The translations under genes and the position numbers were made by a program. The notes below the pieces were generated by a model. The model saw only the letters and a list, made by a program, of their open reading frames with translations. It made no database searches and was not told the DNA's origin. Of a DNA stretch of 64,000 nt, positions 8,608 to 18,100 are shown piece by piece; positions within the stretch are counted from its first letter, which is position 1; each line of letters starts with the position of its first letter. Origin of the DNA: Olsenella timonensis (GTDB taxonomy: Bacteria; Actinomycetota; Coriobacteriia; Coriobacteriales; Atopobiaceae); contig NZ_LT635455.1 in the NCBI RefSeq assembly GCF_900119915.1, positions 558,001-622,000 of the forward strand, written 5' to 3'.

Positions 8608-8991
8608 TCACCCCTTTGTCTTGCGCCCGGTCTCGATGAACGCGATCAGCTCCTCGAGGTCGTCTATGTCGTCGTAGTCGCCGACGACGCCCTCGCGGTG
8701 ATAGACGACGCCGGCCGCCTCGTTGCGCGCGAGGCAGTCCAGGAGACGTCCCTCGCCGAACCTCCGAGCGAACTCGGTGAACGCATGGGGCTTGATTTTG
8801 GCGAGAATCCCCCTGCGGCAGGGCGCGGCGCACTCATAGCAGTGGGAGAGCCCCTTTGCTGCGGAGCACGCCCGCACCTCGCAGGTGGCGGCGTCCGGGC
8901 ACGACCCAGAGTCGCAGCCGTCGCACCCCTCGCTCTCCGAGCACAGGCAGCAGGCAAGCCCACAGCGCGCGATTCCCAGCTCTCGTCTCAT
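8608..8991 (-). CDS. DUF3795-type cysteine-rich protein
   Basis: A 127-residue protein with eleven cysteines in its first 60 residues (RCGLACCLC, GCDGCDSGSC and CYECAAPC among them), consistent with metal binding as in DUF3795 proteins. The C-terminal half is helical and acidic. It is divergent from the GyrI-like gene with 76 bp between the two starts. The function is unknown. Confidence 0.75.
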   Translation of the reverse strand: MRRELGIARCGLACCLCSESEGCDGCDSGSCPDAATCEVRACSAAKGLSHCYECAAPCRRGILAKIKPHAFTEFARRFGEGRLLDCLARNEAAGVVYHREGVVGDYDDIDDLEELIAFIETGRKTKG

Positions 8992-9067
8992 GGGTCATCT
9001 CCCTCTTGTATACGAACAAATGTTCCTCTACACTGATGCTATCACACCCCGAGGAGCGGAGGCCAGG

Positions 9068-9814
9068 ATGGCGTACGACTTCAAGCGCGAGTTCCGTGAC
9101 CTGTACCAGCCCAAGGCGCATCCCTCGCTCGTGGACGTTCCGGCGATGACCTTCGCCGCCGTCGCGGGAACGGGCGACCCAAACGAGGAGGGCGGTGCGT
9201 ACGGGCATGCGCTGGAGCTGCTCTACGCGTTCTCCTACGCCGTGAAGATGTCCAAGAAGGGCAACTGGCAGCCCGAGGGCTACTTCGACTACGTGGTGCC
9301 GCCGCTTGAGGGGCTGTGGTGGGGCGGCGAGGGCGCCTTCGACGGGGCGTCTATCGGCGACAAGAGCGCCCTCTCGTGGGTCTCGCTCATCCGCCAGCCC
9401 GACTTCGTGACGCCAGACGTGTTCTCGCGGGTCTGTGAGACGGTTGCCGAGAAGAGGCCCGCGCTCGCCGGGGCGCTCGCGTCCGGTGGCCTGCGTCTCG
9501 TTTGCTTTGCCGAGGGCCCCTGCGCACAGGTCATGCACGTCGGTCCCTATGACGACGAGCCTGCCACGATCGCCGCCCTCTCCTCGTTCATTGCCGAGAA
9601 GGACCTCGTGACGGACATCGCCGAGGGAGGGGAGTCGCCCGAGGGGCATCCGGCGACGCGAGCCTTTGACCCCGAGGCCCTTCTCGTCGCGCTCTGCGCC
9701 GACGGCGCGGTGCCGCCGATCCGCCTCCACCACGAGATCTACCTCGGGGACCCGCGCAGGACCAGCCCGGAGAGGCTCAGGACGGTGATTCGGCACCCGG
9801 TGCGGGAGCGGTAG
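9068..9814 (+). CDS. GyrI-like small-molecule-binding domain protein
   Basis: A 248-residue protein without a DNA-binding domain. The sequence DFKREFRDLYQPKAHPSLVDVPAMTF at the start and MHVGPYDDEPATIAAL further on are typical of the long stand-alone GyrI-like proteins of actinobacteria and firmicutes. The C-terminal LHHEIYLGDPRRTSPERLRTVIRHPV is the usual family ending. Such proteins may bind or hydrolyse small cyclic molecules. The ATG at 9068 follows a GGAGCGGAGGCCAGG ribosome-binding region. Confidence 0.85.
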   Translation: MAYDFKREFRDLYQPKAHPSLVDVPAMTFAAVAGTGDPNEEGGAYGHALELLYAFSYAVKMSKKGNWQPEGYFDYVVPPLEGLWWGGEGAFDGASIGDKSALSWVSLIRQPDFVTPDVFSRVCETVAEKRPALAGALASGGLRLVCFAEGPCAQVMHVGPYDDEPATIAALSSFIAEKDLVTDIAEGGESPEGHPATRAFDPEALLVALCADGAVPPIRLHHEIYLGDPRRTSPERLRTVIRHPVRER

Positions 9815-9825
9815 CGCGGGCGCGC

Positions 9826-10938
9826 TCAGACGAGCAGCTCGATGACGACGACAAAGGCGACGACTGCGGCCACGAAGAGGGCGACGAGACCCCATGAGCG
9901 AGGGTTGCCCCAGTTCATGGCCCAGCCCACGCCAAAGCGCCGGGGCACCACGACGGAGGGGTCCTCGCGGTTGACGTAGAAGAGGCCCAGGCGCCAGCTT
10001 GCGTCGTCGTCATAGTCCAGCTCGCCGGCAGCCCCCATGCGGCGCAGGAGGCGCGAGCCCGCCTGGCCGTACACCAGCGAGACGCCCACGTTGGGCACGA
10101 TGGCCGCCACGCAGATCACGAGCAGCGCGACGATTGACTGCCCCGGCGTCACCACGCCGGCAAACGAGAGCGGCATGAGCGCGATGGCCGTCACGATCAC
10201 GAGACCGGTGACGAGCAGCGTCAGGCTCTGTGCGCGCGCGAACATCCCGTAGGCGAGCGCGGACGCCGTGGGGTTCTCCGGTGCGAACGGTCGGCGGCTG
10301 CGCAGCATCTGCCAGTGCGCCGCCGCAAAGGAGAGAGCGAGAAACGCCTGCACCGCCACCGGCATCACGATGACCTGCCAGCCCTTTGCCAGGTAGTTGT
10401 CCGGTACACCGGCGGCGTCAAAGTGCACGGGCACGGGGTCCGGCATGGCGGGGTAGAGTGCCACGGTCACGGCGAGCGTGGCCAGGATGACGGGCGGGTA
10501 GAGGAGGTTCCAGGTGAGGGGGAGCGGCCTGGGCACGTTCTTCTCGGCCGCACCCGCCACGGCGGCGGCGCGCATGCCGCGCGCCTCCCAGCCCTCGTCA
10601 CGCTTGATCGCCCGCACGCGCGAGCGAAAGACGAGCATGAGGAGAAACCCGGCGAGCACGGGCGCACAGGCCAGGGCGGACAGGACGAGCGGGTCGGCGG
10701 CGAGCGAGAGCGCGTAGGTGCCCGCGGCGCACGCGAACGACACGGCGAGAAGGACCACGAGGTAGACGCGCCGCATCCGAGCGATGCGCGGGTCCGCCTG
10801 GGCGGACTCGGGAACCGTGACGGCAAAGGCCTCGCGGCGACGCGTGAGCCAGGGCACCACGGCGAGCAAGGATCCGGCGAGCAGGGTAACGAGCGCCATA
10901 GTGACGCCCGTGACCTGGGAGACGAGCTCAGCGGGCAT
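9826..10938 (-). CDS. DUF1648/DUF5808 multi-pass membrane protein
   Basis: A 370-residue membrane protein with about nine hydrophobic segments. The central DUF1648 motif reads PDPVPVHFDAAGVPDNY, followed by a membrane helix. The C-terminal DUF5808-like motif WRLGLFYVNREDPSVVVPRR precedes the last helix. Relatives are encoded beside GntR/YtrA regulators, as here; the regulator ends 11 bp inside this gene's start. It probably acts in cell-envelope stress physiology with the divergent ABC exporter, but its role is not known. Confidence 0.85.
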   Translation of the reverse strand: MPAELVSQVTGVTMALVTLLAGSLLAVVPWLTRRREAFAVTVPESAQADPRIARMRRVYLVVLLAVSFACAAGTYALSLAADPLVLSALACAPVLAGFLLMLVFRSRVRAIKRDEGWEARGMRAAAVAGAAEKNVPRPLPLTWNLLYPPVILATLAVTVALYPAMPDPVPVHFDAAGVPDNYLAKGWQVIVMPVAVQAFLALSFAAAHWQMLRSRRPFAPENPTASALAYGMFARAQSLTLLVTGLVIVTAIALMPLSFAGVVTPGQSIVALLVICVAAIVPNVGVSLVYGQAGSRLLRRMGAAGELDYDDDASWRLGLFYVNREDPSVVVPRRFGVGWAMNWGNPRSWGLVALFVAAVVAFVVVIELLV

Positions 10939-11413
10939 GGTCGGCCCCCTCCTCCGGCAGGCTGGCGGCAGCGCGCCCGGCTGCCTCGACAAACGCATCG
11001 CGCGTGCCGCCGCTCGCCTTGAACTCCACCGCGAGCTTCCCGAGCGCGGCCTCGAGGTCCGCCGCCCCCATGCCGGCCGCTGGGTCGGCGGGCGCGTCGG
11101 CGACGTAGGCCCCGCGTCGGCCGAGCATGATGACATAGCCCTCGTCGCGCAGCGTGGCGTAGGCCTTGTTGACGGTGTGCAGGTTGATGCCAAGGTCCTC
11201 GGCGAGCGAGCGAACGGAGGGCAGGGCGTCGCCGGGGCGTAGCTCGCCCGAGGCGATGCCGGCGATGACGGAGTCGCGCAGCTGCAGATAGAGTGGGGTC
11301 TCCGAGAGCTTGTCGACCGTGATGACCGTGGTTGTTGCCTCTCGTGCGTGAAGGAATTGTGTTCTATCTGAACTATAGCAGAGTGCGTGCCAAAGGGGTA
11401 TAGTAACCGCCAA
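10928..11413 (-). CDS. GntR-family regulator, YtrA type; true start uncertain
   Basis: The core is a GntR winged helix (PLYLQLRDSVIAGIASGELRPGD, then LPSVRSLAEDLGINLHTVNKAY) with the short C-terminal tail of the YtrA subfamily, whose members repress adjacent ABC transporters. Homology predicts a start near 11320 (ITVDKLSETPLY), but there is no in-frame ATG, GTG or TTG there; the only ATG is at 11413, upstream of the likely promoter and operator. The gene overlaps the DUF1648 gene and is divergent from the ABC operon at 11484. Two 20-bp near-identical sites upstream are probable operators. Confidence 0.8.
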   Translation of the reverse strand: MAVTIPLWHALCYSSDRTQFLHAREATTTVITVDKLSETPLYLQLRDSVIAGIASGELRPGDALPSVRSLAEDLGINLHTVNKAYATLRDEGYVIMLGRRGAYVADAPADPAAGMGAADLEAALGKLAVEFKASGGTRDAFVEAAGRAAASLPEEGADHAR

Positions 11414-11435
11414 CTGTTATAGAGCAACTATAGCA
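11361..11435. promoter_or_regulatory. Paired operators for the YtrA-type regulator and divergent ABC operon
   Basis: Two copies of a 20-bp site, GTTCTATCTGAACTATAGCA (11361-11380) and GTTATAGAGCAACTATAGCA (11416-11435), are 55 bp apart, i.e. about five helical turns. Each also contains a leftward TATAGT -10-like element on the complementary strand. YtrA-type regulators bind such AT-rich sites between themselves and their ABC genes; the assignment is inference. Confidence 0.65.
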
Positions 11436-11483
11436 GAGGCGCGCAAAGGGGACAGCCCCTTTTGCACATCCGAAGGAGGAGAG

Positions 11484-12227
11484 ATGGAAAACGTGCTCGA
11501 GGTGCGTCACTTCCGGAAGTCCTATCGGGGCAAGGTCGCGGTGCGCGACCTCTCGCTCTCGGTGGCCCCCGGGGAGATCTGCGGCTTCATCGGACACAAC
11601 GGCGCGGGGAAGACCACGCTCATCCGCTCGGTGGTGGGCGCGCAGCCGCCCACGTCGGGCGAGGTTCGCGTCTGCGGAATCGACGTCTGGCGGGAGCCCG
11701 TTGCCGCAAAGCGCCGCATGGCCTACGTGCCGGACAACCCCGACGTCTACGACTTCCTCACCGGCGCTCAGTACCTGGACCTCATCGCCGACGTCTTCGG
11801 CGTGGGCACGGAGGAGCGCCGGCGGCGCGCGGGCGAGCTCGCGGGGCGCCTGGAGCTCTCTGATGCGCTCGGCGACCCTGTCTCCGCGTACTCCCACGGC
11901 ATGCGCCAGAAGCTCGTGCTCGTGGGGGCGCTCCTGCACGACCCGGCGCTCCTCGTGCTCGACGAGCCCTTCGTGGGGCTCGACCCCTCGGCCTCCCACG
12001 AGCTCAAGGCCATCCTGCGCGAGCGCGCGGAGGCCGGAGGAGCGGTGTTCTTCTCGTCGCACGTGCTCGAGGTCGTGGAGCGGCTCTGCGACACCGTGGC
12101 GGTGATCCGGCGCGGCGAGCTCGTCGCCTCGGGCCCCACCGACGAGGTGCGCGGCTCGGAGTCGCTCGAGGATGTGTTCCTCGAGCTCGTGGACGAGAAG
12201 GACGGCGGCGCCCCGTCGTCCCGATAG
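11484..12227 (+). CDS. ABC transporter ATP-binding protein
   Basis: A 247-residue ATPase with Walker A GHNGAGKT (residues ~37-44), signature YSHGMRQKLVLVGALL, Walker B LLVLDEPFVGLD and the switch histidine in FFSSHVLEVVERL. The short form and GLDPSASHELKAIL are typical of ABC-2/bacitracin- or lantibiotic-type exporters. The start follows AGGAGGAGAG. It is the first gene of a rightward operon with a DUF1648 protein and a large permease, opposite a YtrA-type regulator, suggesting induction by cell-wall-active compounds. Confidence 0.93.
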   Translation: MENVLEVRHFRKSYRGKVAVRDLSLSVAPGEICGFIGHNGAGKTTLIRSVVGAQPPTSGEVRVCGIDVWREPVAAKRRMAYVPDNPDVYDFLTGAQYLDLIADVFGVGTEERRRRAGELAGRLELSDALGDPVSAYSHGMRQKLVLVGALLHDPALLVLDEPFVGLDPSASHELKAILRERAEAGGAVFFSSHVLEVVERLCDTVAVIRRGELVASGPTDEVRGSESLEDVFLELVDEKDGGAPSSR

Positions 12228-12257
12228 ATCCGTTTTCAAGCCCAAGGAGGAACAGTC

Positions 12258-12566
12258 ATGAAGTCCGTCAAGACCCACGTCATCGCTAGCACCGTCCTGT
12301 GCGCGCTCACCCTGGCAGTGACCCTCGCCGCCCGCGGCGCCCTGCCCGAGCAGGTCCCCATGCAATGGGGCCTCACGGGTGAGGCGAGCTCCTTCTGGCC
12401 GCGGGACGCTGTGGTGTTCGGCGTTCCCGCCGCCTGCGTCGCGATCAACCTCCTCGTCTCGGCGAGGCTCGCGGGCAGGGGCGAGGGGCGCGCCGCCATG
12501 TACTACGTAGCGCCCGCCGTCGCGCTCGTCGCCTGCGCCGTCATCGTATTCCTGGGGACAAGGTGA
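12258..12566 (+). CDS. Small DUF1648 membrane protein
   Basis: A 102-residue protein with three hydrophobic segments. The segment after the first helix, LPEQVPMQWGLTGEASSFWPR, is the DUF1648 signature, also found in SdpI-type immunity proteins and in the larger protein at 9826-10938. It lies between the ATPase and permease genes and overlaps the permease start by 4 bp, so it is translated with them and may be an accessory or immunity subunit. Confidence 0.8.
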   Translation: MKSVKTHVIASTVLCALTLAVTLAARGALPEQVPMQWGLTGEASSFWPRDAVVFGVPAACVAINLLVSARLAGRGEGRAAMYYVAPAVALVACAVIVFLGTR

Positions 12567-14239
12567 TTGCGATGTCCGATCTCGGCTCCGCCCGCGCGCT
12601 CCGCTCGTTGCTCTCCCTCCAGGCGCGCTCGTTCCTCTACGGGCTCGGCGTGCGGCGCGGGAGGGGCCGCGCGCGGCTGCTGGGCGCCGGGGCGCTCGCC
12701 GCCCTCCTCGCCGCCGTGGTGGTCGCCTACCTGTGGGCTCTCGGGTCGGGCATGGTAGCCGCCGGCGCCGCGGGCGCCATCCCCGCACTCGCCGCGCTCG
12801 CGGGCTCGCTCGCCGCGGTGGCGCTCGTGTTCGTCAAGGCGCCGGGCACGGTCTTCGGCTGCCGGGACTACGACCTCGTGGCGGCTCTGCCCGTCCCCGT
12901 GCGAACGGTGGTGCTCGCGCGGACGGCCCCGCTCTACGGCTTCGGCGTAGCGCTCTCGGCGCTGCTGTCGGCGCCGCTGTATGCGGCGTACTTCTCGGCG
13001 GTGCCTGAGACCGCGCCCGCCGTGGCGACGGCTGTGCTCTGCACCGTGCTGGCGCCGCTTGCTCCGGCGGCCGTGGCCACGCTCGTCTCGCTCGCCCTCA
13101 CGTCGGTCGCCGTGAGGTTCCGGCACGCGGGCGCGGTCCAGCTCGTCCTCTCGGCGCTGCTCGTCGCGGCCGTCGTCGCCGGGTCGCTCGCCCTCGGCCG
13201 TGCCTCGTCGGGGGTCGACGACGCGGTGGCCCTCGTGGCGATGGGCGACATGGCGGGCGTGCTCTCCGCGGCCGTGGCATCTGTCTACCCGCCGGCGGCG
13301 TGGGCGGCCGCTGCGGTTCGGGAGGGGTCCGTCGCGGGTCTTCTCGCCTTCGTGGCGCTTTCGCTTGCGCTCCCCGCGCTCGTGACGCTGGCCCTCGCGG
13401 CGTGCTATCCGTCGGTGAACGCCGCGGCGACCTCCGGACCCCGCCGCCGTGCGCGCTCCGTCGCGACCTCCCGCGCCGCCGCGAGCCCGCTTCGCTCCCT
13501 TACGGTCAAGGAGCTCCGCCGCATCGGCTCCATGCCCTTCTACGCGCTGAACGACTGCGCGGGGCTCATCCTCATGGTCGTGGCGGCGGTAGCGATCGCC
13601 CTCTTCGGCGTGGATGCGCTCCTCGCTTCCGGGGTCGTCAACGGCGTCCAGCTCGACGCGCGGGCCGTCGCGGCGATGCGCGCCCAGGTCGACGCGGCAC
13701 TGCCGTGGGTCTTCGGGTTCTGCGGCGCGATGTCGCTCACGGCGGGGCCCTCGGTCTCTCTCGAGGCGCGCGCGAGCTGGCTCATGCTCACGGCGCCGGT
13801 GGGCGCCGGGACCGTGCTCGGCTCCAAGCTCCTCGCCAACCTCGTGCTGGGCGGGGTCGCGGCGGCGGTTTCGGCCGTCGCATTGCTGGCGGGCGGCACC
13901 GCGCCGCTCCTGGTGCTCCAGTGCGTCACGGCCGCCGTCGGCATGCTCACGGGCTTCGCTTCGGTCGCGCTTGCGATCGACGCCTCGCGCCCCAACCTCT
14001 CCTGGACGTCCCCCTCCGAGGTCGTCAAGCGCGGCCTGCCGGTCATGGTGGGGTCGATCGGAGGGGTGCTCGCGTCGTTCGGTCTCGCCTTCCTCTCGGT
14101 AACGGCCGCCGGCGCCCTCGGGCCCGCAGCGTCGGCCGCGATCAACCTCGTCGCCCCCGCCGCCTGCGCGCTCGTCGGCCTCGCCGCCCTCCGCGCGGTC
14201 GCCCGCCGCGGGCTCCCGGGCCCCGGCTGGGGCGAGTGA
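12563..14239 (+). CDS. Large ABC transporter permease
   Basis: A 558-residue membrane protein with about 12-14 alanine- and valine-rich hydrophobic segments. A basic cytoplasmic loop in the middle (PRRRARSVATSRAAASPLRSLTVKELRR, positions ~13440-13520) divides it into two halves. The KEL-R--S-PFY after the loop is seen in actinobacterial ABC permeases encoded beside single ATPases. The GTG start at 12563 overlaps the preceding stop; an ATG at 12572 is an alternative. It completes the exporter with the ATPase at 11484. The substrate is unknown. Confidence 0.85.
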   Translation: MIAMSDLGSARALRSLLSLQARSFLYGLGVRRGRGRARLLGAGALAALLAAVVVAYLWALGSGMVAAGAAGAIPALAALAGSLAAVALVFVKAPGTVFGCRDYDLVAALPVPVRTVVLARTAPLYGFGVALSALLSAPLYAAYFSAVPETAPAVATAVLCTVLAPLAPAAVATLVSLALTSVAVRFRHAGAVQLVLSALLVAAVVAGSLALGRASSGVDDAVALVAMGDMAGVLSAAVASVYPPAAWAAAAVREGSVAGLLAFVALSLALPALVTLALAACYPSVNAAATSGPRRRARSVATSRAAASPLRSLTVKELRRIGSMPFYALNDCAGLILMVVAAVAIALFGVDALLASGVVNGVQLDARAVAAMRAQVDAALPWVFGFCGAMSLTAGPSVSLEARASWLMLTAPVGAGTVLGSKLLANLVLGGVAAAVSAVALLAGGTAPLLVLQCVTAAVGMLTGFASVALAIDASRPNLSWTSPSEVVKRGLPVMVGSIGGVLASFGLAFLSVTAAGALGPAASAAINLVAPAACALVGLAALRAVARRGLPGPGWGE

Positions 14240-14246
14240 CGCCGGT

Positions 14247-14287
14247 GGGAGGGGCCGCCACGAGAAGTCCCCACGGCGGCCCCTCCC
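14247..14287 (+). terminator. Strong hairpin after the ABC permease
   Basis: A perfect 13-bp stem (14247-14259 with 14275-14287) has a 15-base loop and lies 8 bp after the permease stop. It has no clear T-tract. Confidence 0.7.
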
Positions 14288-14432
14288 CGGCGCCTCCCGC
14301 GGGCGGCGCAGCTTCGACGGAAGACCCTGTTCCGCAGCTCAGGTGGCCTGTAAAGCACTTTATACTGCACCGTGGGCGCCCCTCGGCTACGTTGGGGTTG
14401 CAGGAGAGGCCGCGAGGAATGAGGAAGCGCGC

Positions 14433-14594
14433 ATGGACGTCGGCAACCAGATCAGGGAGCGCAGGCAACGGCTCGGGCTCTCCCAGGAGGAGCTCGCGCA
14501 GAGGCTCTACGTGAGCCGCGTCACGATCTCGCACTGGGAGACCGGCGTCAGGCAAAATGGTCTTACAGGGTTTTGCCCTGCGATGATACATTGA
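14433..14594 (+). pseudogene. 5' fragment of an HTH-membrane regulator gene split by the mobile element
   Basis: The first 38 codons encode an intact XRE helix-turn-helix (IRERRQRLGLSQEELAQRLY, VSRVTISHWETG). The reading then runs into mobile-element DNA after the GG at 14544-14545 and stops at 14594, giving a 53-residue HTH-only product. The missing remainder is at 35848-36559. Joining 14433-14545 to 35848-36559 gives exactly 275 codons with the normal WETG-R-TLPDVQS continuation, as in the intact homologues at 37969 and 40488. The truncated peptide may still be made. Confidence 0.9.
14519..14570. other. attL junction of the serine-recombinase element
   Basis: Host sequence ends and element sequence begins at the GG dinucleotide 14544-14545. 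The element side (14546-14570) is the inverted partner of 35821-35845 at the right end: 19 of 25 positions are complementary around the GG, including AGGCAAA with TTTGCCT. The crossover dinucleotide is inferred from this symmetry and from the reading frame of the split gene. Confidence 0.85.
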
Positions 14595-14613
14595 TGATAC
14601 AGTGAGACGATAC
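14582..14613. repeat. Phased direct repeats next to attL
   Basis: GATGATACA occurs at 14582 and 14593 and as a degenerate GACGATAC just after, at 11-bp spacing. Their position beside attL suggests binding sites for the excisionase-like protein or recombinase; this is inference. Confidence 0.45.
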
Positions 14614-14642
14614 GTGGTAACAGCGAAAAGTTGAAAACTCGC

Positions 14643-14671
14643 TTGTTCGCCAACGCAAACTGACCTAGAAT
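14643..14671 (+). promoter_or_regulatory. Candidate promoter of the excisionase-like gene
   Basis: TTGTTC (14643-14648) and TAGAAT (14666-14671) are separated by 17 bp in an AT-richer stretch. This would give a leader of about 200 nt ending in the hairpin at 14818-14878. Confidence 0.5.
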
Positions 14672-14817
14672 AAAGACGTGCGACAAGGCGTCCGTGCAAC
14701 CACGCACGCGCGGGCGTATCACATTGCGGTGGACCCGGACATTAGGTTAACCGGGCACAGCGCACCCGGGCGCGGGTGCTGCCTCCAAGAAATCGCACGC
14801 ATCGAGTCGAACTGCCC

Positions 14818-14878
14818 GCCCTCTCGAGAATCTGGCGAGTCCGCTCACGCGGACCTGATTCTCGAGGAGGGCGTTTTT
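14818..14878 (+). terminator. Leader hairpin with T-tract that also buries the next gene's ribosome-binding site
   Basis: A long stem of 14818-14832 with 14857-14872 (one bulge) encloses an inner GTCCG/CGGAC stem and is followed by TTTTT at 14874-14878. The GAGGAGGG ribosome-binding site of the gene starting at 14880 forms the 3' arm of the stem. The structure could act as an attenuator and as a translational lock. Confidence 0.7.
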
Positions 14879-14879
14879 C

Positions 14880-15179
14880 ATGGCCATTCCCATCACACCG
14901 ACCGAAGACGTCGAGTACGTTTCGCCGACCGAGGCGAGCGAGCGCGGCTACGGGTCGCGCGCGTCCATCCACCGCTGGGCACAGGAGGGTTCGATCCGCT
15001 CGATCACAGTGGCGGGTCGCCTCAGGGTCTGCGCCGAGGACTGCGAGGCCCGCATGCGCGAGAACCGTGTGATCCAGCCTCGCCGAGCCTACAACGCCGT
15101 CGCACAGCGCCTGGCGAAGGTGGCACCCGCGTTCACCCCCGAACAGAAGAAGCAGCTCGTCGAGCTGCTTTCGAACTAG
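14880..15179 (+). CDS. Small MerR/excisionase-like DNA-binding protein
   Basis: A 99-residue protein. Residues ~12-60 fit a winged helix of the MerR/excisionase kind (VSPTEASERGYGSRASIHRW, then an arginine-rich wing VAGRLRVCAEDCEARM). The C-terminal ~30 residues are helical. Such proteins at the end of an integrated element opposite the integrase are commonly recombination directionality factors; this role is inferred from position and fold only. Its ribosome-binding site is inside the leader hairpin, so expression is probably conditional. It is followed closely by the primase-helicase gene and may help switch on excision and replication together. Confidence 0.65.
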   Translation: MAIPITPTEDVEYVSPTEASERGYGSRASIHRWAQEGSIRSITVAGRLRVCAEDCEARMRENRVIQPRRAYNAVAQRLAKVAPAFTPEQKKQLVELLSN

Positions 15180-15197
15180 GGGGGGCGGGTGATTCGA

Positions 15198-18100
15198 ATG
15201 CCTGACGAGAAGCTTTCGACGGCGCAGAGGCCGCCCGAAATGGAAGAGGCCGCCCCCGCGCCTGCCAGCGCCCTCGGGACGGCCACAACTTCCAACGATG
15301 TCATCAACGATATTACCACACCGCATGGTGACGCTCAATCTATAACTGAGACGAATACCGCCGAAAGTCCGGCTCACCCGGGCGTGCCGGCACCCGAGAC
15401 GTCCGGTTCCGACGACGCGTGGCGCTACGCCTGCGCTCTCATCAACGAGTTCGCCTCTGAGGAGGACTACCGCTCGGGCGACTTCGGGCGCGAGTATGTG
15501 CGCGAGCCGGACCCATATGCGATCAATCAGGTCCCGGTCGTATGCTCACGCAAGAAGGACTGCGCGAGACGTGAGGGCGCCGCGTTCGCCGACCGGCTCG
15601 AGCACGTGTTCGACGAGCTGGATGACGAGATGCAGGCCGTCGTTCGCGACGGCTGGGCCGGTAGGGAGGCCGCGCGCGACCTCAGGTCCGGCGAGGGCTC
15701 CTGCGCCGAGCGCGCCTCCAGGTTCGCAGGCAGACTGTTCCACGAGCTCACGGGCGGCGAGGCGGGCAGCGACGACTGCGCGCGCGGCTTCATCGAGTGC
15801 GGGGACACGCTCCTCAACTGCTTCGACGCGGGCTGCTTCTCGCTCGGCGTCGCGCGCGTCTGCGGCGTCGACCTCGACCGGGCCGACCCGGACGAGGACG
15901 ACCGCCTCGGCCGCGCCCTCATGCGCTCGGGCTACGGGGCGGAAGATCACCGTGCCTACATCCCGGGCGACGCGAATCCGCACTCAGCGGCCGAGATCGA
16001 CGCCGATATCGAGGTCGAGTTCGCGATACTCGCGATCGACGAGCTGAGCCGGGACGATGGGCGCGGGTACGTCAGCGCCAAGGAGGCGGCCGCCAAGAAG
16101 CTCGCTGAGGATGAGCTCACGGCTTGTTACGAGCGCCTGCGGCAGGTGAGGCGCGACGCGCTCGTCGCCGCAGGCGAGCGCGTGTACGGCCGCGACGCCG
16201 ACCACGTGACGTCCCGGCCGCCCGAGGACGGCGAACCGCCGTTCGCCGTGCTCGGCCAGAAGCTGCGCCTCGACGCCGCGCGGCAGCGCGACGCGATCGA
16301 GGCGTTCCAGGTGCAGGCGGAGGCCCTGGTGCGGGCCCTCGCCGACGAGGCGGGTATCGAGGTGCAGGGCGAGGACGCGAACCTTGTCCGGGGCGCTGCC
16401 TTGAAGGGCATGCTCGTCGCCGCCTCCAGCGAGCGTCTTGACAAGCTCCCCTACGACCGGCCGGTCGAGATGAAAAGGCTGCTCCAACTCGTCGAGAGCG
16501 GACTGCCGGAGAGCTCGCCGCTGCGCGAGACGATCAAGCGGCACGGCGCCGTCCTGATCGGGGGCGACGAGGCGCTCAAGCGTGTGAAGTCGCGGATTAA
16601 GGCTGACCCGTGGAGCGTCGCACCCGACCTCGACCCGTTCCTTCGCGGCGACGACGGCGTCGTGTGCTGGATGACCGGCGCCGGAGGCCGCCTCTCGCTT
16701 TTGCTCCCCGCCGACACCGAGCGCGCCATCTTCCGCAAGCTCGAGGAGACGGTCCGCATGAAGGGCGTGCCGCTCAAGGACGACGGCGAGCCCGATCTCG
16801 CCGCGATGGCGCGGTTCTGGGTGAAGGCCGGCGAGCAGTACACAATCGAGTGGAACCAGGCGAAGGCACGCAAGCTGGGCAAGAACGACCCGTGCGCCAA
16901 GGAGAAGGACCCCGCCCTCGCCATCAAGTGGGACAAGTACCCGAACCCTGCGTGCGCGGCCCGCATCATCCGCCTCGCCCGCGACGCGGTGGGCCGCCCC
17001 GCCAAGCTCGTCGACGGCATCATCCAGTACGTCTCCGAGCAGGGCCTCGAGCTCGCCCAGAACGCGTCGAACGGCAAGTTCATCGAGGGGCCCTTACGTA
17101 ACTGGGCGCTCGAGATCAACCCGAGCGCCGACGAGCGCTGGATCGCGGCAACCCGCATCAACCTCTACACGACGCTTGAGCGGATCGACACGCGGGCCCT
17201 GGCCAAGCAGGGCAAGATCGACGTCAACGCCTGGCGCATCTGCGACGGGCAGTGGTACTTCACGAGCTCCGGGCCCCATGCCTTCAAGATGCGCCGCATC
17301 GACCCGACGCGCGTGAGCGACTGGGCGGCGCAGGTTGAGGACGGCGTCCACCTCAAGCCCGTCGGCGAGCCCGACGAGGAGGGCTGGTACGCGGTCGCCG
17401 AGCCCGAGGACAAGGAGATCATACTCCCCAACGAGAGCGGTGAGATGGTCGCGTGTCGGCCCTCCGACCTAGCTAAGACCTGGTTCCCCGAGGACCCCGA
17501 GGCCGGTCAGGACCTGCTCGACCAGCTCATCGCCTACCGAATCCGCCCGCGCAACATGCACCGCATGCAGGGCTTCGCCGTCCTTCGGGGCGACGGTGGC
17601 GACGGCAAGAGCTTGTTCCGCGAGATGAACCTCACGATGGCGCTCGGCAACCGGCGCGCCGCCGAGCGCGACGCGCACTTCTCGGGCGCGGGCCTTGAGG
17701 ACATGGACGACAACGACCTCGTGCTCTCCACGGTCGGTGCCTACGTGAACTGGCCCGCCGACGCCGCGCAGGACCCGGTGTGCTCGAGCAAGGGTTGGAA
17801 GTTCCTGAAGCCGATGAGCTGCGGCGAGTCCGTCACGTTCAAGGTCAAGTACGCCGAGGCGCTGACCACGAGCGCGGGCAGCATCCCGTGCATCTTCCCG
17901 GTGAACGGCACGCCGCGCTACCCCTCCTACGGCGCGTCTAAGAAGCGTCGCGTGTTCGACATCGAGTTCGCGCACCCGATTCCCGAGGGCAAGAAAATCC
18001 GCAGGCTCATGGACGTCGCGATGACCGACGAGGAATTCGTGACGTGGCCTTGGTGGCACTCGGTCAAGGCCTATTCCACCTTCGACGACGGCTTCCGCCC

